Positions 7,803 through 15,519 are shown, counted from the first letter of the stretch. The stretch is 20,594 nucleotides of DNA from CAZTLI01 sp964614375 (GCA_964614375.1 CAZTLI010000035.1:1-20594), one strand, 5' to 3'. Notes: generated by a model not told the origin, from the sequence alone. Program-made: numbers and translations.

Positions 7803-8171
7803 CTATTCATCACGGCGGATGAGCAAACCGCCGGTTTGATTGCTCCGCACAAAATTGACAATCGTAAGCATGTCGGTCTCGGAACAATTGAGCAGAATCT
7901 TGATTTCGGTGTCGCGTTTGATGAGATCAATGGTGCAAATTACGGCATTCACATGATAAGCCGCGTCCAGCGGCGCATCCTTGCCTATCCACACGTCAAT
8001 GCCGCCGCCATCAGACGACGTGGTCCCGGCGAGATAGCCATAATCCAGCGGGTAGATGGCTTCGTCATATACGGGATGCTCTGAGCCTTTGGGACGGTCA
8101 ATCACAACGCGCGTGCTGGCAACCAATTTATCCAGATAGTTCCAAAAATCAGCATTAAAGCGTTCAGGCAT
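7803..8171 (-). CDS. Short inorganic-pyrophosphatase-like protein
   Basis: This 122-residue protein keeps the start of the soluble family I pyrophosphatase fold: VIDRPKGS (residues 23-30), YPLDYGY (40-46) and SDGGGIDVW (53-61). Compared with the family consensus DGDPLDVL, the second aspartate is a glycine here (D54-G-G-G-I-D59). It is also about 50 residues shorter than the roughly 170-180 of full-length enzymes. I recall a short subfamily with this layout in other bacteria, annotated as inorganic pyrophosphatase. It may hydrolyse pyrophosphate or a different small phosphate; activity is unproven. A GGGGGA tract about 12 bases upstream of the ATG is a poorly spaced ribosome binding site. It sits between an RNA methyltransferase gene and the IMPase gene on the same strand. 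Confidence 0.78.
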   Translation of the reverse strand: MPERFNADFWNYLDKLVASTRVVIDRPKGSEHPVYDEAIYPLDYGYLAGTTSSDGGGIDVWIGKDAPLDAAYHVNAVICTIDLIKRDTEIKILLNCSETDMLTIVNFVRSNQTGGLLIRRDE

Positions 8172-8221
8172 TTAAGGAATAATCCCCCACTATCTACAAT
8201 GGACGAATTGAGCGATAGGGT

Positions 8222-8251
8222 AGCATAAATCCCAAAATTTGGAAATGTAGA
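8222..8251 (-). promoter_or_regulatory. Possible promoter of the pyrophosphatase-like gene
   Basis: On the minus strand, TCTACA (8251-8246), an 18-base spacer, and TATGCT (8227-8222). A short palindrome, CCAAA-A-TTTGG (8232-8242), lies between the two hexamers. Matches are 4 of 6 each, so this is tentative. Confidence 0.35.
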
Positions 8252-8270
8252 CTCGGCAGCCGGTGATGAT

Positions 8271-9572
8271 TCACCTCCGCACAAACAGGGCGACACTATC
8301 GACATAGTAGGTTTGTGGGGCGAGGTCAATCACGCGGATAGCGTGCAGATGATAGCCCGCGTGTGCCAGCTTCTTGCCATCGCGCGCCAGTGAAGCCGGG
8401 TCACTGCTGACATAGACCAGACGGGGAATATGCACAGCAAGCAGTGCGGATAGCGCAGCGTCACTCATCCCGCCGCCGGGAGGGTCAATCACAGCAGCGT
8501 GATAGGACTCGTCGGCGGCTTCGAGCACATCTTCGACTGCACCCTCTATGACATCGACATTATCACTATCGGCGAGGTTGACATCCGCATCTGTCGCAGC
8601 GGGCGGATAACTTTCGACCAGCGTCACCAATCCGGCACGCGGGGCAATAAACGCGCTGAACAAGCCCACGCCCGCATACAGGTCGAGAACCGATTCATCG
8701 CCCGACAAATCGAGTAGATTCAGCACTTCCAGCACCAATGCCTCCAGCATCATCACATTACTGCGGAAATAGCTGCCCGCCGTCACCCGAAAATCACGCC
8801 CGGCGACATGATAGACGCTGTGGGATGACCCGATGAGATTGACGGGTTCGTTATCGGGCAGCATGATATTGACACTGGCTGGAAAATCTGCCGCGAGTTC
8901 GGGCGCATCTTCATCTTTCATCATCAGGATGACCATCGGCGTGCCATCTGTCCCCAACTGCAATTTCAACCGTTTGACGCCCGAAAACTCAAAATCCAGC
9001 GACTCATAAAACGCCTGCAAATCGGGATGTAGGAGAGGGCAGTCGTCAATGGCTTCAACACTGTGATGATCGGCACGCGGAAAGCCCCATTTGCCGTCTG
9101 CTGAGCGTTCCAACGTCGTCTGATATTGATAGCCCCACGGGTCAGGCGCGCCAATCGCCGGACGCAGCGCACGTTCAACTGTGGCGTCATCAAAGCCGCC
9201 GAGACGGTCTAACTGGTCAGCGAGTACATCCTGTTTGAGCAAAACCTGCGCTTGATAATGGATATGCTGCCAGTGGCATCCCCAACAGCGTCCGGGACCA
9301 AAATGCGGGCATTCCGGCAGCACCCGGTCAGTGGATGAATCCAGAAGCATCACGCCTTCACCAAAGGCCACGCGCCCTTTTTCGCGCACGATATTGACGC
9401 GCACCCCTTCACCGGGAATGGTATAGGGCACAAAAATCGTCTGATTTTTATCGAAAGCCAGCGCGCTGCCCCCATGCGCCATTGCGACCATTTCAAGGTC
9501 ACGAGTGGATGGTTTGTTACTACTACTGCTGCCGCGTTTATGGTCACGTTTCCGATTGGGTTTTGGGGGCAT
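8271..9572 (-). CDS. RlmD/TrmA-family RNA methyltransferase homolog lacking catalytic Cys and Glu
   Basis: The domain order is that of uridine-5 RNA methyltransferases: a basic N-terminal tail (1-20), a TRAM-type RNA-binding domain (about 25-85), four cysteines for an iron-sulfur cluster (C88, C96, C99, C178) and a Rossmann SAM-binding domain with VLDLYAGVGLFS (295-306). The m5U catalytic residues are altered. The nucleophile motif SCxP reads YVSSDP with S390 (AGT) in place of Cys. The proton-abstracting Glu in HVE is D425 in TYYVDS. The FFQVN motif reads YFRSN (R270), and DPPR reads DPPGGG. Positions 390 and 425 almost match C389 and E424 of E. coli RumA, so the alignment is firm. The protein should still bind SAM and RNA, but standard m5U chemistry looks lost. 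AGGA about 9 bases upstream supports the ATG. The gene is divergent from the SH3 gene. Confidence 0.88.
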   Translation of the reverse strand: MPPKPNRKRDHKRGSSSSNKPSTRDLEMVAMAHGGSALAFDKNQTIFVPYTIPGEGVRVNIVREKGRVAFGEGVMLLDSSTDRVLPECPHFGPGRCWGCHWQHIHYQAQVLLKQDVLADQLDRLGGFDDATVERALRPAIGAPDPWGYQYQTTLERSADGKWGFPRADHHSVEAIDDCPLLHPDLQAFYESLDFEFSGVKRLKLQLGTDGTPMVILMMKDEDAPELAADFPASVNIMLPDNEPVNLIGSSHSVYHVAGRDFRVTAGSYFRSNVMMLEALVLEVLNLLDLSGDESVLDLYAGVGLFSAFIAPRAGLVTLVESYPPAATDADVNLADSDNVDVIEGAVEDVLEAADESYHAAVIDPPGGGMSDAALSALLAVHIPRLVYVSSDPASLARDGKKLAHAGYHLHAIRVIDLAPQTYYVDSVALFVRR

Positions 9573-9706
9573 TGGGTTGTGTCCTGTGTTTTATTATCGT
9601 GCCCTATTCTACCTGATGGGCTGTCGTACCTGTACGGTGTGTCTCGCCGTCAATGTCATCGGTCAACAATGACCTTTGTGCCAGCACCGCATTTTGCAAA
9701 ACAGGG

Positions 9707-9712
9707 TACAAT
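9707..9712 (+). promoter_or_regulatory. Possible -10 element of the SH3-protein gene
   Basis: TACAAT lies 38 bases upstream of the start codon in the divergent intergenic region 9573-9750. I found no acceptable -35 at the right distance. For the divergent minus-strand gene only a TAGAAT (complement of 9606-9611) without a -35 was seen. Confidence 0.3.
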
Positions 9713-9750
9713 AGACGGGAATTCGGTCTCTGAAACAGGATGAACACACG

Positions 9751-10818
9751 ATGCCCGAACACATACCTAACCATGCCACTAGACCCGCCGCGCTGCTAGT
9801 GACGATTGCGCTGCTGTTTGCCCTCGCACTCGCGCTGGGGATGCTGACGCCGATTGCCCCCGTCGATGCCCAGGGATTGACCACACAGCAGCCGCTTGCA
9901 TCACCGACGCCAGTCGGGGGGTGTGTCGCGGCGCAAAATTTCGTGCAGGGTGAGGTGGTGTATGTGCGATCAGGTGTGAATGTGCGCCATCTGCCCACCC
10001 TGTCGGGCGCGATGGTGAATTATTTTGTGGAAAATGTCGTGGCCTATATTGACGATGGCCCGATTTGTGCGGATGGCTATAACTGGTGGCATATTATCGT
10101 GCAGGGCAACGATGGTTGGATTGCCGATGGCGATATTCAGTTCGGGCCATTTTTGCAATCATCGGGCTTCAATATCAATGAAGACCCGATTGTACGCGGC
10201 TGCGCGCCACCGCTGTCCCTCCGTACTGAACCGCGCGCCTATTTGCTGCACAACGTCCGCATCCGTGCCGAACCCGGTCAAAATGGGCGCGTGCTGACGG
10301 TCGCGCCGTATAACACCTTTGTCGAGGTGCTGGATGGGCCGCAGTGTTATGAGGGTTTGAACTGGTGGTTCGTGCGGACAGAGGTCGTGAATATCGTCTA
10401 TGAGGGTTGGATGGCGGAAGGCGTTTCGGGCAATTATTACGCGATCAACGAATCGACCTTAACCGCCAGCGTGTGTTCGCCGCCGTTGAATTTGCCCATC
10501 GGCACGCGCGGGGCAGTGACCTACAACGACAGCGCGCCGAAGTCGCTGCGGGCTGCGCCGGGAGTCGAATCGGAACTGCTGTATACACTGGTGCGGGGCG
10601 TGCCGTTCATTGTCGTTGGCGGGCCAGTGTGTGTGGATGACATGAACTGGTGGCAAATTCGGGTGCTGGCGAGTACGGAAGTCGTAGGTTGGATGGGCGA
10701 AGGCGGCCCCAGCAATTATTGGATTGCCGTCATCATTCGTCCAACACCGGTGCCGTCGGCAACGTCACCGCCTGTTGCAACGGCGCACCCGACATTCACA
10801 CCAACCGCGACGCCATAA
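9751..10818 (+). CDS. Secreted protein with three SH3-like repeats
   Basis: A signal peptide is clear: a hydrophobic core at about residues 14-32 and a probable cleavage after PVDA. The mature part has three bacterial SH3-like modules, each of about 80-90 residues, recognisable by a repeated pattern: GP-x-C-x4-NWW followed by a GW-[IM]-x-[DE]-G turn (GPICADGYNWW, GPQCYEGLNWW, GPVCVDDMNWW). Each module also begins with a second cysteine (GGC, RGC, SVC), so each may hold one disulfide. The C terminus is a flexible Pro/Thr-rich tail (about 333-355), common on exported Chloroflexota proteins. SH3b domains often bind cell-wall material, but no catalytic domain is attached, so it may be an adaptor or structural surface protein. 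AGGA about 10 bases upstream supports the start. Confidence 0.85.
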   Translation: MPEHIPNHATRPAALLVTIALLFALALALGMLTPIAPVDAQGLTTQQPLASPTPVGGCVAAQNFVQGEVVYVRSGVNVRHLPTLSGAMVNYFVENVVAYIDDGPICADGYNWWHIIVQGNDGWIADGDIQFGPFLQSSGFNINEDPIVRGCAPPLSLRTEPRAYLLHNVRIRAEPGQNGRVLTVAPYNTFVEVLDGPQCYEGLNWWFVRTEVVNIVYEGWMAEGVSGNYYAINESTLTASVCSPPLNLPIGTRGAVTYNDSAPKSLRAAPGVESELLYTLVRGVPFIVVGGPVCVDDMNWWQIRVLASTEVVGWMGEGGPSNYWIAVIIRPTPVPSATSPPVATAHPTFTPTATP

Positions 10819-10836
10819 GCACATCTGGCAATCTCG

Positions 10837-10865
10837 TTTCTTTTTGGGCGTGGGGACGGTATAAT
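10837..10865 (+). promoter_or_regulatory. Promoter giving a probable leaderless transcript
   Basis: TTTCTT at 10837-10842, a 17-base spacer, and a perfect TATAAT at 10860-10865. The ATG at 10874 begins only 8 bases after the -10, so transcription should start at or within a base or two of the start codon. Confidence 0.6.
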
Positions 10866-10873
10866 CGGCAGTT

Positions 10874-11410
10874 ATGAACGACCCATCACCTGGTCATAAC
10901 CACCCACACCCCACCATGAACCGCCTCGTGCAATATGGCGCGACGGCACTGATTGGCGTGATTCTGGTGGCTGCGCCGCTGCAAATGGTGATCGCGGCAG
11001 GATTGGGCGCGAATTTATTTTATCTCACCGCTATCATTTCCCTGTTATTTATCCCGGCGATTGCCATGCTCATCTGGGCGACACCGCCTGTCACACTCAA
11101 TGATGATGGACTGACCATTACCCCATTGATAGGGCGGGATTGTTTTGTCCGTTGGGAAGACATCGCCGCCGTCAAAGACTATCCACTGCTGCCCACACAA
11201 GATCAAGAGGTGAACCGCCGTTTACTGGTCGGGCGCAAAAACTATCGCCATGCACAAGGGAAAATGCTGGTGATTCCATCGCTGCCGCTGCCCTATCGCG
11301 CGACTGGCCTGTTTGCGGGTGAGGGGGGCAAACCCGTGATCGCACTCACCAATCGTACCCACACGGATTACGACTCGCTCATCCGTACTGTGCTCAAGCA
11401 CATGCGCTAG
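10874..11410 (+). CDS. Two-helix membrane protein with soluble C-terminal domain
   Basis: Two hydrophobic segments (about residues 23-44 and 47-69) are followed by a soluble domain of about 105 residues. The segment TLNDDGLTITPLIGRDCFVR and the following WEDI resemble the beta-strand pattern of bacterial PH-like membrane proteins, where a short strand follows the second helix and a W-x-D-I motif is common. That is a fold impression, not a confirmed family. The histidine- and proline-rich N terminus (MNDPSPGHNHPHP) is unusual, and a second ATG at 10916 (MNRLVQ) would give a shorter protein. I chose 10874 because a perfect -10 lies 8 bases upstream, consistent with a leaderless mRNA, and no ribosome binding site precedes either ATG convincingly. 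The ZADH2-like gene follows 78 bases downstream. Confidence 0.7.
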   Translation: MNDPSPGHNHPHPTMNRLVQYGATALIGVILVAAPLQMVIAAGLGANLFYLTAIISLLFIPAIAMLIWATPPVTLNDDGLTITPLIGRDCFVRWEDIAAVKDYPLLPTQDQEVNRRLLVGRKNYRHAQGKMLVIPSLPLPYRATGLFAGEGGKPVIALTNRTHTDYDSLIRTVLKHMR

Positions 11411-11488
11411 ACTGCGTTTTGAACTCATATCGCCACCCGCCCGGTGTGCGACAGTTTATTGTTCAATAGCGTTGTGAAAGGTGAGACC

Positions 11489-12496
11489 ATGCCCCCGCAA
11501 ACCTATCAAAAATTAGTTGCCACCCACTTTAGCGATAAATTCCTCGACTGCCTCGCTGTAGTTGATACACCGTATACGCCGCCTGCCGCCAACGAAATTA
11601 CGGTGCAGAATCACTACGCGGGCGCAAATTTTACCGACATTCCCATGCTGATGGGACGTTCGCACATGCACGCGACTCCCCCCTTTGATTTGGGCATCGA
11701 AGCGGCGGGCGAGGTCGTCGCTGTCGGCAGTGGCGTGACCGATTTTAAAGTGGGCGATCAAGTCGTGACCGTGATGTATGGCAATGGCTACCGTGAATAT
11801 TCCAATATTGATTCTAAGCTGGCGATGCACGTCGATAATGCCACCCCGGAGATGCTGGCGGTTTATGTCGCAGGCGCAACGGCTTCAATTGCTTTGCATG
11901 TTACCGCGCGGATGCGTAGCGACCAGACAGTGCTGGTCACAGCGGCGGCGGGCAGCAGCGGACAATTCGCCGTGCAGTTGGCGAAATTAGCGGGCAATCA
12001 CGTCATCGGCACATGCGGCAGCAGTGACGAAGCCGAAATCCTGACCGGACTGGGTTGTGATCGCGTGATTAATCGTGGCAAAGAAGACCTCAACGCCGTA
12101 TTGACCGAAGAATATCCCAATGGCATCAACCTCATCTATGAGTCGTTCGGTGGGCACATTTTCGATACCTGTCTCGACCATCTATCAGTACGCGGACGGT
12201 TGATTATTGCCGGCGTCATCGCCGAATATACCAAACATGAATCGGCGATTCATGCGGTGCGAATCTACGACAAGCTCCTCTGGAAATCGGCGACGCTGCA
12301 CGGTTTCTTGCTGCCAGATTATGGGCAGTTCTTCCGGGAACACGCGAGTAAGCTGCTCAATCTTTATCGTGAAGGCAAGATTCAGGCGATTGTTGACCCC
12401 ACGCCATTTCGCGGCTTGCAGTCTGTCGGGCAGGCATTGGAGTATCTCAGCGGATGGCAAAGCTGCGGCAAAGTGGTCATTGCGATAGGGGATTAA
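11489..12496 (+). CDS. Zinc-independent NADPH-dependent oxidoreductase, ZADH2/PTGR3-like
   Basis: This is a medium-chain dehydrogenase/reductase of 335 residues. The N-terminal GroES-like part ends in the segment PPFDLGIEAAGEVVAVGSGV (64-83), and the Rossmann part has VLVTAAAGSSGQFAVQLAK (148-166), which binds the nicotinamide cofactor. Zinc-binding cysteine motifs are missing, as in quinone-oxidoreductase types. The stretches VIGTCGSSDEA, LGCDRVIN and YESFGG-x-FD resemble vertebrate ZADH2 (prostaglandin reductase 3), which reduces the carbon-carbon double bond of alpha,beta-unsaturated ketones. A similar cytosolic role in enone reduction or detoxification is likely; the real substrate is unknown. 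AAAGGTGAG, 4-5 bases upstream of the ATG at 11489, decides the start over the GTG at 11444. The gene is closed by the terminator at 12559-12584. Confidence 0.88.
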   Translation: MPPQTYQKLVATHFSDKFLDCLAVVDTPYTPPAANEITVQNHYAGANFTDIPMLMGRSHMHATPPFDLGIEAAGEVVAVGSGVTDFKVGDQVVTVMYGNGYREYSNIDSKLAMHVDNATPEMLAVYVAGATASIALHVTARMRSDQTVLVTAAAGSSGQFAVQLAKLAGNHVIGTCGSSDEAEILTGLGCDRVINRGKEDLNAVLTEEYPNGINLIYESFGGHIFDTCLDHLSVRGRLIIAGVIAEYTKHESAIHAVRIYDKLLWKSATLHGFLLPDYGQFFREHASKLLNLYREGKIQAIVDPTPFRGLQSVGQALEYLSGWQSCGKVVIAIGD

Positions 12497-12558
12497 GACT
12501 ATCTAATCTCATAAATTGAGTTTAAAAAATCTTGTGGTATGCTTGGCAGGCTTTGAAC

Positions 12559-12584
12559 GGGCGGAGATTACTTCGCCCTTATTT
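12559..12584 (+). terminator. Rho-independent terminator after the oxidoreductase gene
   Basis: GGGCGGAG (12559-12566) pairs with CTTCGCCC (12571-12578), including one G-T pair, around an ATTA loop, and is followed by TTATTT. It lies about 60 bases after the stop. Confidence 0.65.
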
Positions 12585-12619
12585 CATCTCATGTCAAGCC
12601 GCCACAGTTTGCCAGAAAT

Positions 12620-12648
12620 CCTCTGCGTTCTCTGTGCCCTCTGTGGTT
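12620..12648. repeat. Degenerate CTCTG[CT]G tandem tract
   Basis: Three adjoining imperfect copies of a 9-10 base unit: CTCTGCGTT, CTCTGTGCC, CTCTGTGGTT, followed by an A/T-rich CAAATTTTT. Similar 'CTCTGTG' tracts recur between genes in many environmental bacterial genomes as far as I recall. Function unknown. Confidence 0.5.
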
Positions 12649-12686
12649 CAAATTTTTGAGATTTTGCGAACAGTTTGAACACACAC

Positions 12687-13694
12687 ATGATTTCCCTCAT
12701 TGCGACGGTATTGAACGAAGGCGAGGCGATTCATCGGTTGATGCAATCGCTGGTCGAGCAAACCCAACTGCCCGATGACATCGTAATCGTCGATGGGGGC
12801 AGCGGCGACAACACTGTCGCGCTCATCGAGAGCTATGCTGACCGACTGCCTGTGCGCGTGATTGTTGAACCGGGATGCAATATCAGCGCCGGACGCAATC
12901 GGGCAATTGCAGCAGCGCGTTATGACATCATCGCCACGACAGACGCCGGAGTCCGCCTCGACCCACACTGGCTGGCGACCATTACCCAACCGCTGCTCGA
13001 TGATGAAAATGTGCATGTTGTCAGCGGTTTCTTTTTGCCGGATACGTATACCGCGTTTGAAGTGGCGATGGGCGCAACCGTGCTGCCACAGGCCGATGAA
13101 ATCGACCCGAACACCTTTTTGCCGAGCAGCCGCAGTATCGCCTTCCGTAAAAGCACCGCACAGGCGATTGGGGGTTATCCCGAATGGTTGGATTACTGCG
13201 AAGACCTGATTTTCGACCTGCGTTTGAAAGCGACGACACGCCCGTTTGCTTTTGCGCCGGACGCCATCGCCCATTTTCAACCCCGAACATCGCTGCGGGC
13301 GTTCTATAAGCAGTATTATCTTTACGCGCGTGGTGATGGCAAAGCCAACCTGTGGCGCAAACGGCATCTCATCCGCTATTTGACCTATCTAGTCGCTGCG
13401 CCGTTGCTTTTGCTATTTGGGCTGATTGTGCATCCGCTGTGGTGGCTGCTGTATGTACCGGGGGCGATTGTCTATCTGGCACAGCCCTATCGACGGTTAT
13501 CGCGTGTACTGGCAGATTCCCACTGCCCACCAACGTTGACCACGAAAATACTGGCTATAGCCTATATCCCCATTATCCGTGTAGCAGGTGACGTGGCGAA
13601 GATGATGGGCTATCCGGTTGGGCTGCGCTGGCGCTGGCGCAATCATCCACCAGACTGGCATATTACCCCGCCTATGACAAAAAAACAGACGTGA
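12687..13694 (+). CDS. Family-2 glycosyltransferase, membrane-associated
   Basis: The N-terminal 215 residues form a GT-A fold: ISLIATVLNEG, the nucleotide-binding IVDGGSGDNT (34-43), ISAGRNRAI (66-74), the metal site TTDAGVRLDP (84-93; DxD-like D86-A-G), and the acceptor-side ED pair in YCEDLIFDLRLK (170-181). The C terminus carries hydrophobic segments at about 232-250, 251-266 and 281-300, so the enzyme is likely anchored to the cytoplasmic membrane with its catalytic domain inside. It transfers a sugar from a nucleotide donor to a lipid or polysaccharide acceptor; sugar and acceptor cannot be read. I chose the ATG at 12687 over the TTG at 12675 because the conserved beta-strand begins directly after it; neither has a strong ribosome binding site. 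The response-regulator gene follows 71 bases later and may be co-transcribed. Confidence 0.9.
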   Translation: MISLIATVLNEGEAIHRLMQSLVEQTQLPDDIVIVDGGSGDNTVALIESYADRLPVRVIVEPGCNISAGRNRAIAAARYDIIATTDAGVRLDPHWLATITQPLLDDENVHVVSGFFLPDTYTAFEVAMGATVLPQADEIDPNTFLPSSRSIAFRKSTAQAIGGYPEWLDYCEDLIFDLRLKATTRPFAFAPDAIAHFQPRTSLRAFYKQYYLYARGDGKANLWRKRHLIRYLTYLVAAPLLLLFGLIVHPLWWLLYVPGAIVYLAQPYRRLSRVLADSHCPPTLTTKILAIAYIPIIRVAGDVAKMMGYPVGLRWRWRNHPPDWHITPPMTKKQT

Positions 13695-13765
13695 GCTATT
13701 GCGCGCCTGACCAATGTTTCGTAAACTGTGGTAGGCGTGTGAGTAGAAAAGATGAGGATAGGCTT

Positions 13766-14488
13766 ATGTCGGGGGTCGGCAGCATTAACCTCAAAGTTTT
13801 GGTTCAGGATTCCGACTATTATGCCCTGCAAGCGGTCAACAGCTATCTTGCGTGGGATAGACGCACGCGCGTAACCTTTCTGGCAGAATCGGAAATGCAG
13901 ATGTGGGACTACATTGATCGCACACCCATTGCCGAACTACCGGATGTCATCGTGATGGATGCTGACCACATGGGCGGGCCACAACGACTGCATCATATCA
14001 TCGAACAATTACATCACAAAATCACCAATATTCGCATCATCTGCCTCAGCCAGTTCATCAATCCCGACCTTGTTGAAGCCGCTGCCGAAGCGCATGTGGA
14101 TGGCTATCTGCTCAAGCAGGATGTCCGTCAACAGATCGCGTGGGCCATTTGTTACGCGCTCGAACATGATATGGTCATTACACCGGGCATTGCCAGAGCC
14201 TGTGAACATCTCTTCAACAGTCGCATTTTTCACGCAACCGTCTTACCAGACCGCCGCGAATATCCCGACTTAACCGAACGTATCGAACAGGCGCTGCAAT
14301 TGTGCGTGGTCGAGGGGATGCCCGCGCACCTCGCCGCTGACGAAATGGGCATTAGCTTGCACACCATTCGGGGCTACATCAAAGAGGGGTATCGCATTCT
14401 GGAAGCGCACGACGAAACCGATTATCCGGTGGATATGACGCCACAAGAACGCGCCTTCATGCGCTTCACCGCACTGGCGGATGATTAA
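13766..14488 (+). CDS. Orphan NarL-like response regulator
   Basis: The N-terminal receiver domain (about residues 8-135) has acidic residues D15 and D17, the phosphoacceptor D65 in VIVMDADHMGG, S95 in ICLSQF and K117 in YLLKQDV, so phosphorylation looks possible. The C-terminal part (about 170-213) reads GMPAHLAADEMGISLHTIRG, a LuxR/NarL-type helix-turn-helix that should bind DNA. The stretch between them is longer than usual. It is probably a cytosolic two-component transcription regulator, but no histidine kinase is adjacent. The ATG at 13766 is chosen because AGGA lies 7 bases upstream; an in-frame start further upstream (13691) would overlap the glycosyltransferase stop. It is convergent with the M23 gene, 80 bases away. 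Confidence 0.85.
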   Translation: MSGVGSINLKVLVQDSDYYALQAVNSYLAWDRRTRVTFLAESEMQMWDYIDRTPIAELPDVIVMDADHMGGPQRLHHIIEQLHHKITNIRIICLSQFINPDLVEAAAEAHVDGYLLKQDVRQQIAWAICYALEHDMVITPGIARACEHLFNSRIFHATVLPDRREYPDLTERIEQALQLCVVEGMPAHLAADEMGISLHTIRGYIKEGYRILEAHDETDYPVDMTPQERAFMRFTALADD

Positions 14489-14568
14489 GTAGAGTAACAC
14501 GTTTCAAGTATAGATGATGGTGTCCCTACCCTTTGCCGTTCAACCGCAATTTTACTGCTGACTCGCCG

Positions 14569-15519
14569 CTATCCCGGCAGCCACATCCGCAGGAATTCGA
14601 CGCCATCAATCCATTCGCCATTGACGGCAATCTCAAAATGCATATGGGGGCCGCTGCTGCGCCCGGTATTGCCGCTGACGCCGATGATTTGCCCCTGCGC
14701 CACACTTTGCCCGCGTGTGACATGAATCTGCGAATTGTGGGCATAACCCGTGTAGATGCCATACCCATGATCAATGAGGATAAAATTGCCGCGTATGTCC
14801 ATCACGCCCGCGAACGCCACACGTCCCGCCGCCATCGCCATCACCGGTGTACCAACCGGCGCGCGCAAGTCCCAGCCTGTATGTCGGTTGGGGACGGTCT
14901 CGTTGATGATACGGAATGCGCCAAAGGGGGATGTCAGTTCGGACGTAATCGGGAATTGAAACGCGCCCGACCACAAGCGTTCTGTCGTCACCATGCCGAA
15001 GATGCTCTCTAAACGGGCGAATTCACTCCGCTCAACTTCGACACTGGCGAGATAGGCGCGGTCTTCGCTGATGGCAAAATCCTGCCGGATGAACGCCCCC
15101 ATCGTGACTTCAAATTGGGTCGTCACGGCGGTACGTGTGCCATCCGCCAGAAACACAAAAATCGACAAATCATACACCCGCGGATTCTGCTCCATGCCCA
15201 CCGCCAGCAAGCCATAATAGCCATCATCCGACATCGGGAAAAATTCAATCAGGCGGTTGAAGGCGCGCATCCGCACTTCGGTGATGTCTGCACCGGTGAC
15301 ATGCAGCATCCCCACCTGTCCCTGTGGAATGTTGTCGAAGTAAATTTCGACCGTGAAGCCGTCTTCAGTTAAGACAGTTTCGGGAAAGGGTCGTGGGCGC
15401 GGGGTTGCGGTGGGTTGTGGATCGGGTGTCGCTTCCTGCGCTGTCGATGGCTGCGTGAAAGCAATCAAGCATAGGATGGCGAGTAACAGGCTGAACAGGC
15501 GTTGTAGACGAGTCATCAT
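14569..15519 (-). CDS. Secreted M23-family metallopeptidase (LytM type)
   Basis: A signal peptide (about residues 1-28, core LLLAILCLIAF, probable cleavage at STA-QE) and a Pro/Thr linker (31-46) are followed by a beta-rich region of about 140 residues and a C-terminal LytM domain (about 190-316). Zinc ligands are in place: H213-TGW-D217 and H294 in GPHMHFE, with catalytic-site histidines H261 and H292. It should therefore be an active zinc endopeptidase that cuts peptide cross-bridges of peptidoglycan, or a related surface protein, outside the membrane. If the organism has thin or atypical peptidoglycan, as some Chloroflexota do, the true substrate is open. It has its own promoter (15577-15604) and no good ribosome binding site. 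Confidence 0.93.
   Translation of the reverse strand: MMTRLQRLFSLLLAILCLIAFTQPSTAQEATPDPQPTATPRPRPFPETVLTEDGFTVEIYFDNIPQGQVGMLHVTGADITEVRMRAFNRLIEFFPMSDDGYYGLLAVGMEQNPRVYDLSIFVFLADGTRTAVTTQFEVTMGAFIRQDFAISEDRAYLASVEVERSEFARLESIFGMVTTERLWSGAFQFPITSELTSPFGAFRIINETVPNRHTGWDLRAPVGTPVMAMAAGRVAFAGVMDIRGNFILIDHGYGIYTGYAHNSQIHVTRGQSVAQGQIIGVSGNTGRSSGPHMHFEIAVNGEWIDGVEFLRMWLPG

Noticed and set aside
9648..9653. TTGACG on the minus strand as a -35 for the methyltransferase gene
   Set aside because: No -10 lies at 16-18 bases; the nearest TAGAAT is 36 bases away.
12516..12543. TTGAGT-16-TATGCT promoter after the oxidoreductase stop
   Set aside because: It would only produce a transcript of about 35 bases ending at the terminator at 12559-12584; no gene follows before it, so chance is the simpler explanation.
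12644..12656. GGTTCAAAT resembling a tRNA T-arm
   Set aside because: No acceptor stem, anticodon arm or D-arm can be formed around it.
12648..13367. Minus-strand open frame of 239 codons opposite the glycosyltransferase
   Set aside because: Covers the conserved GT-A motifs on the other strand and shows no family features of its own.
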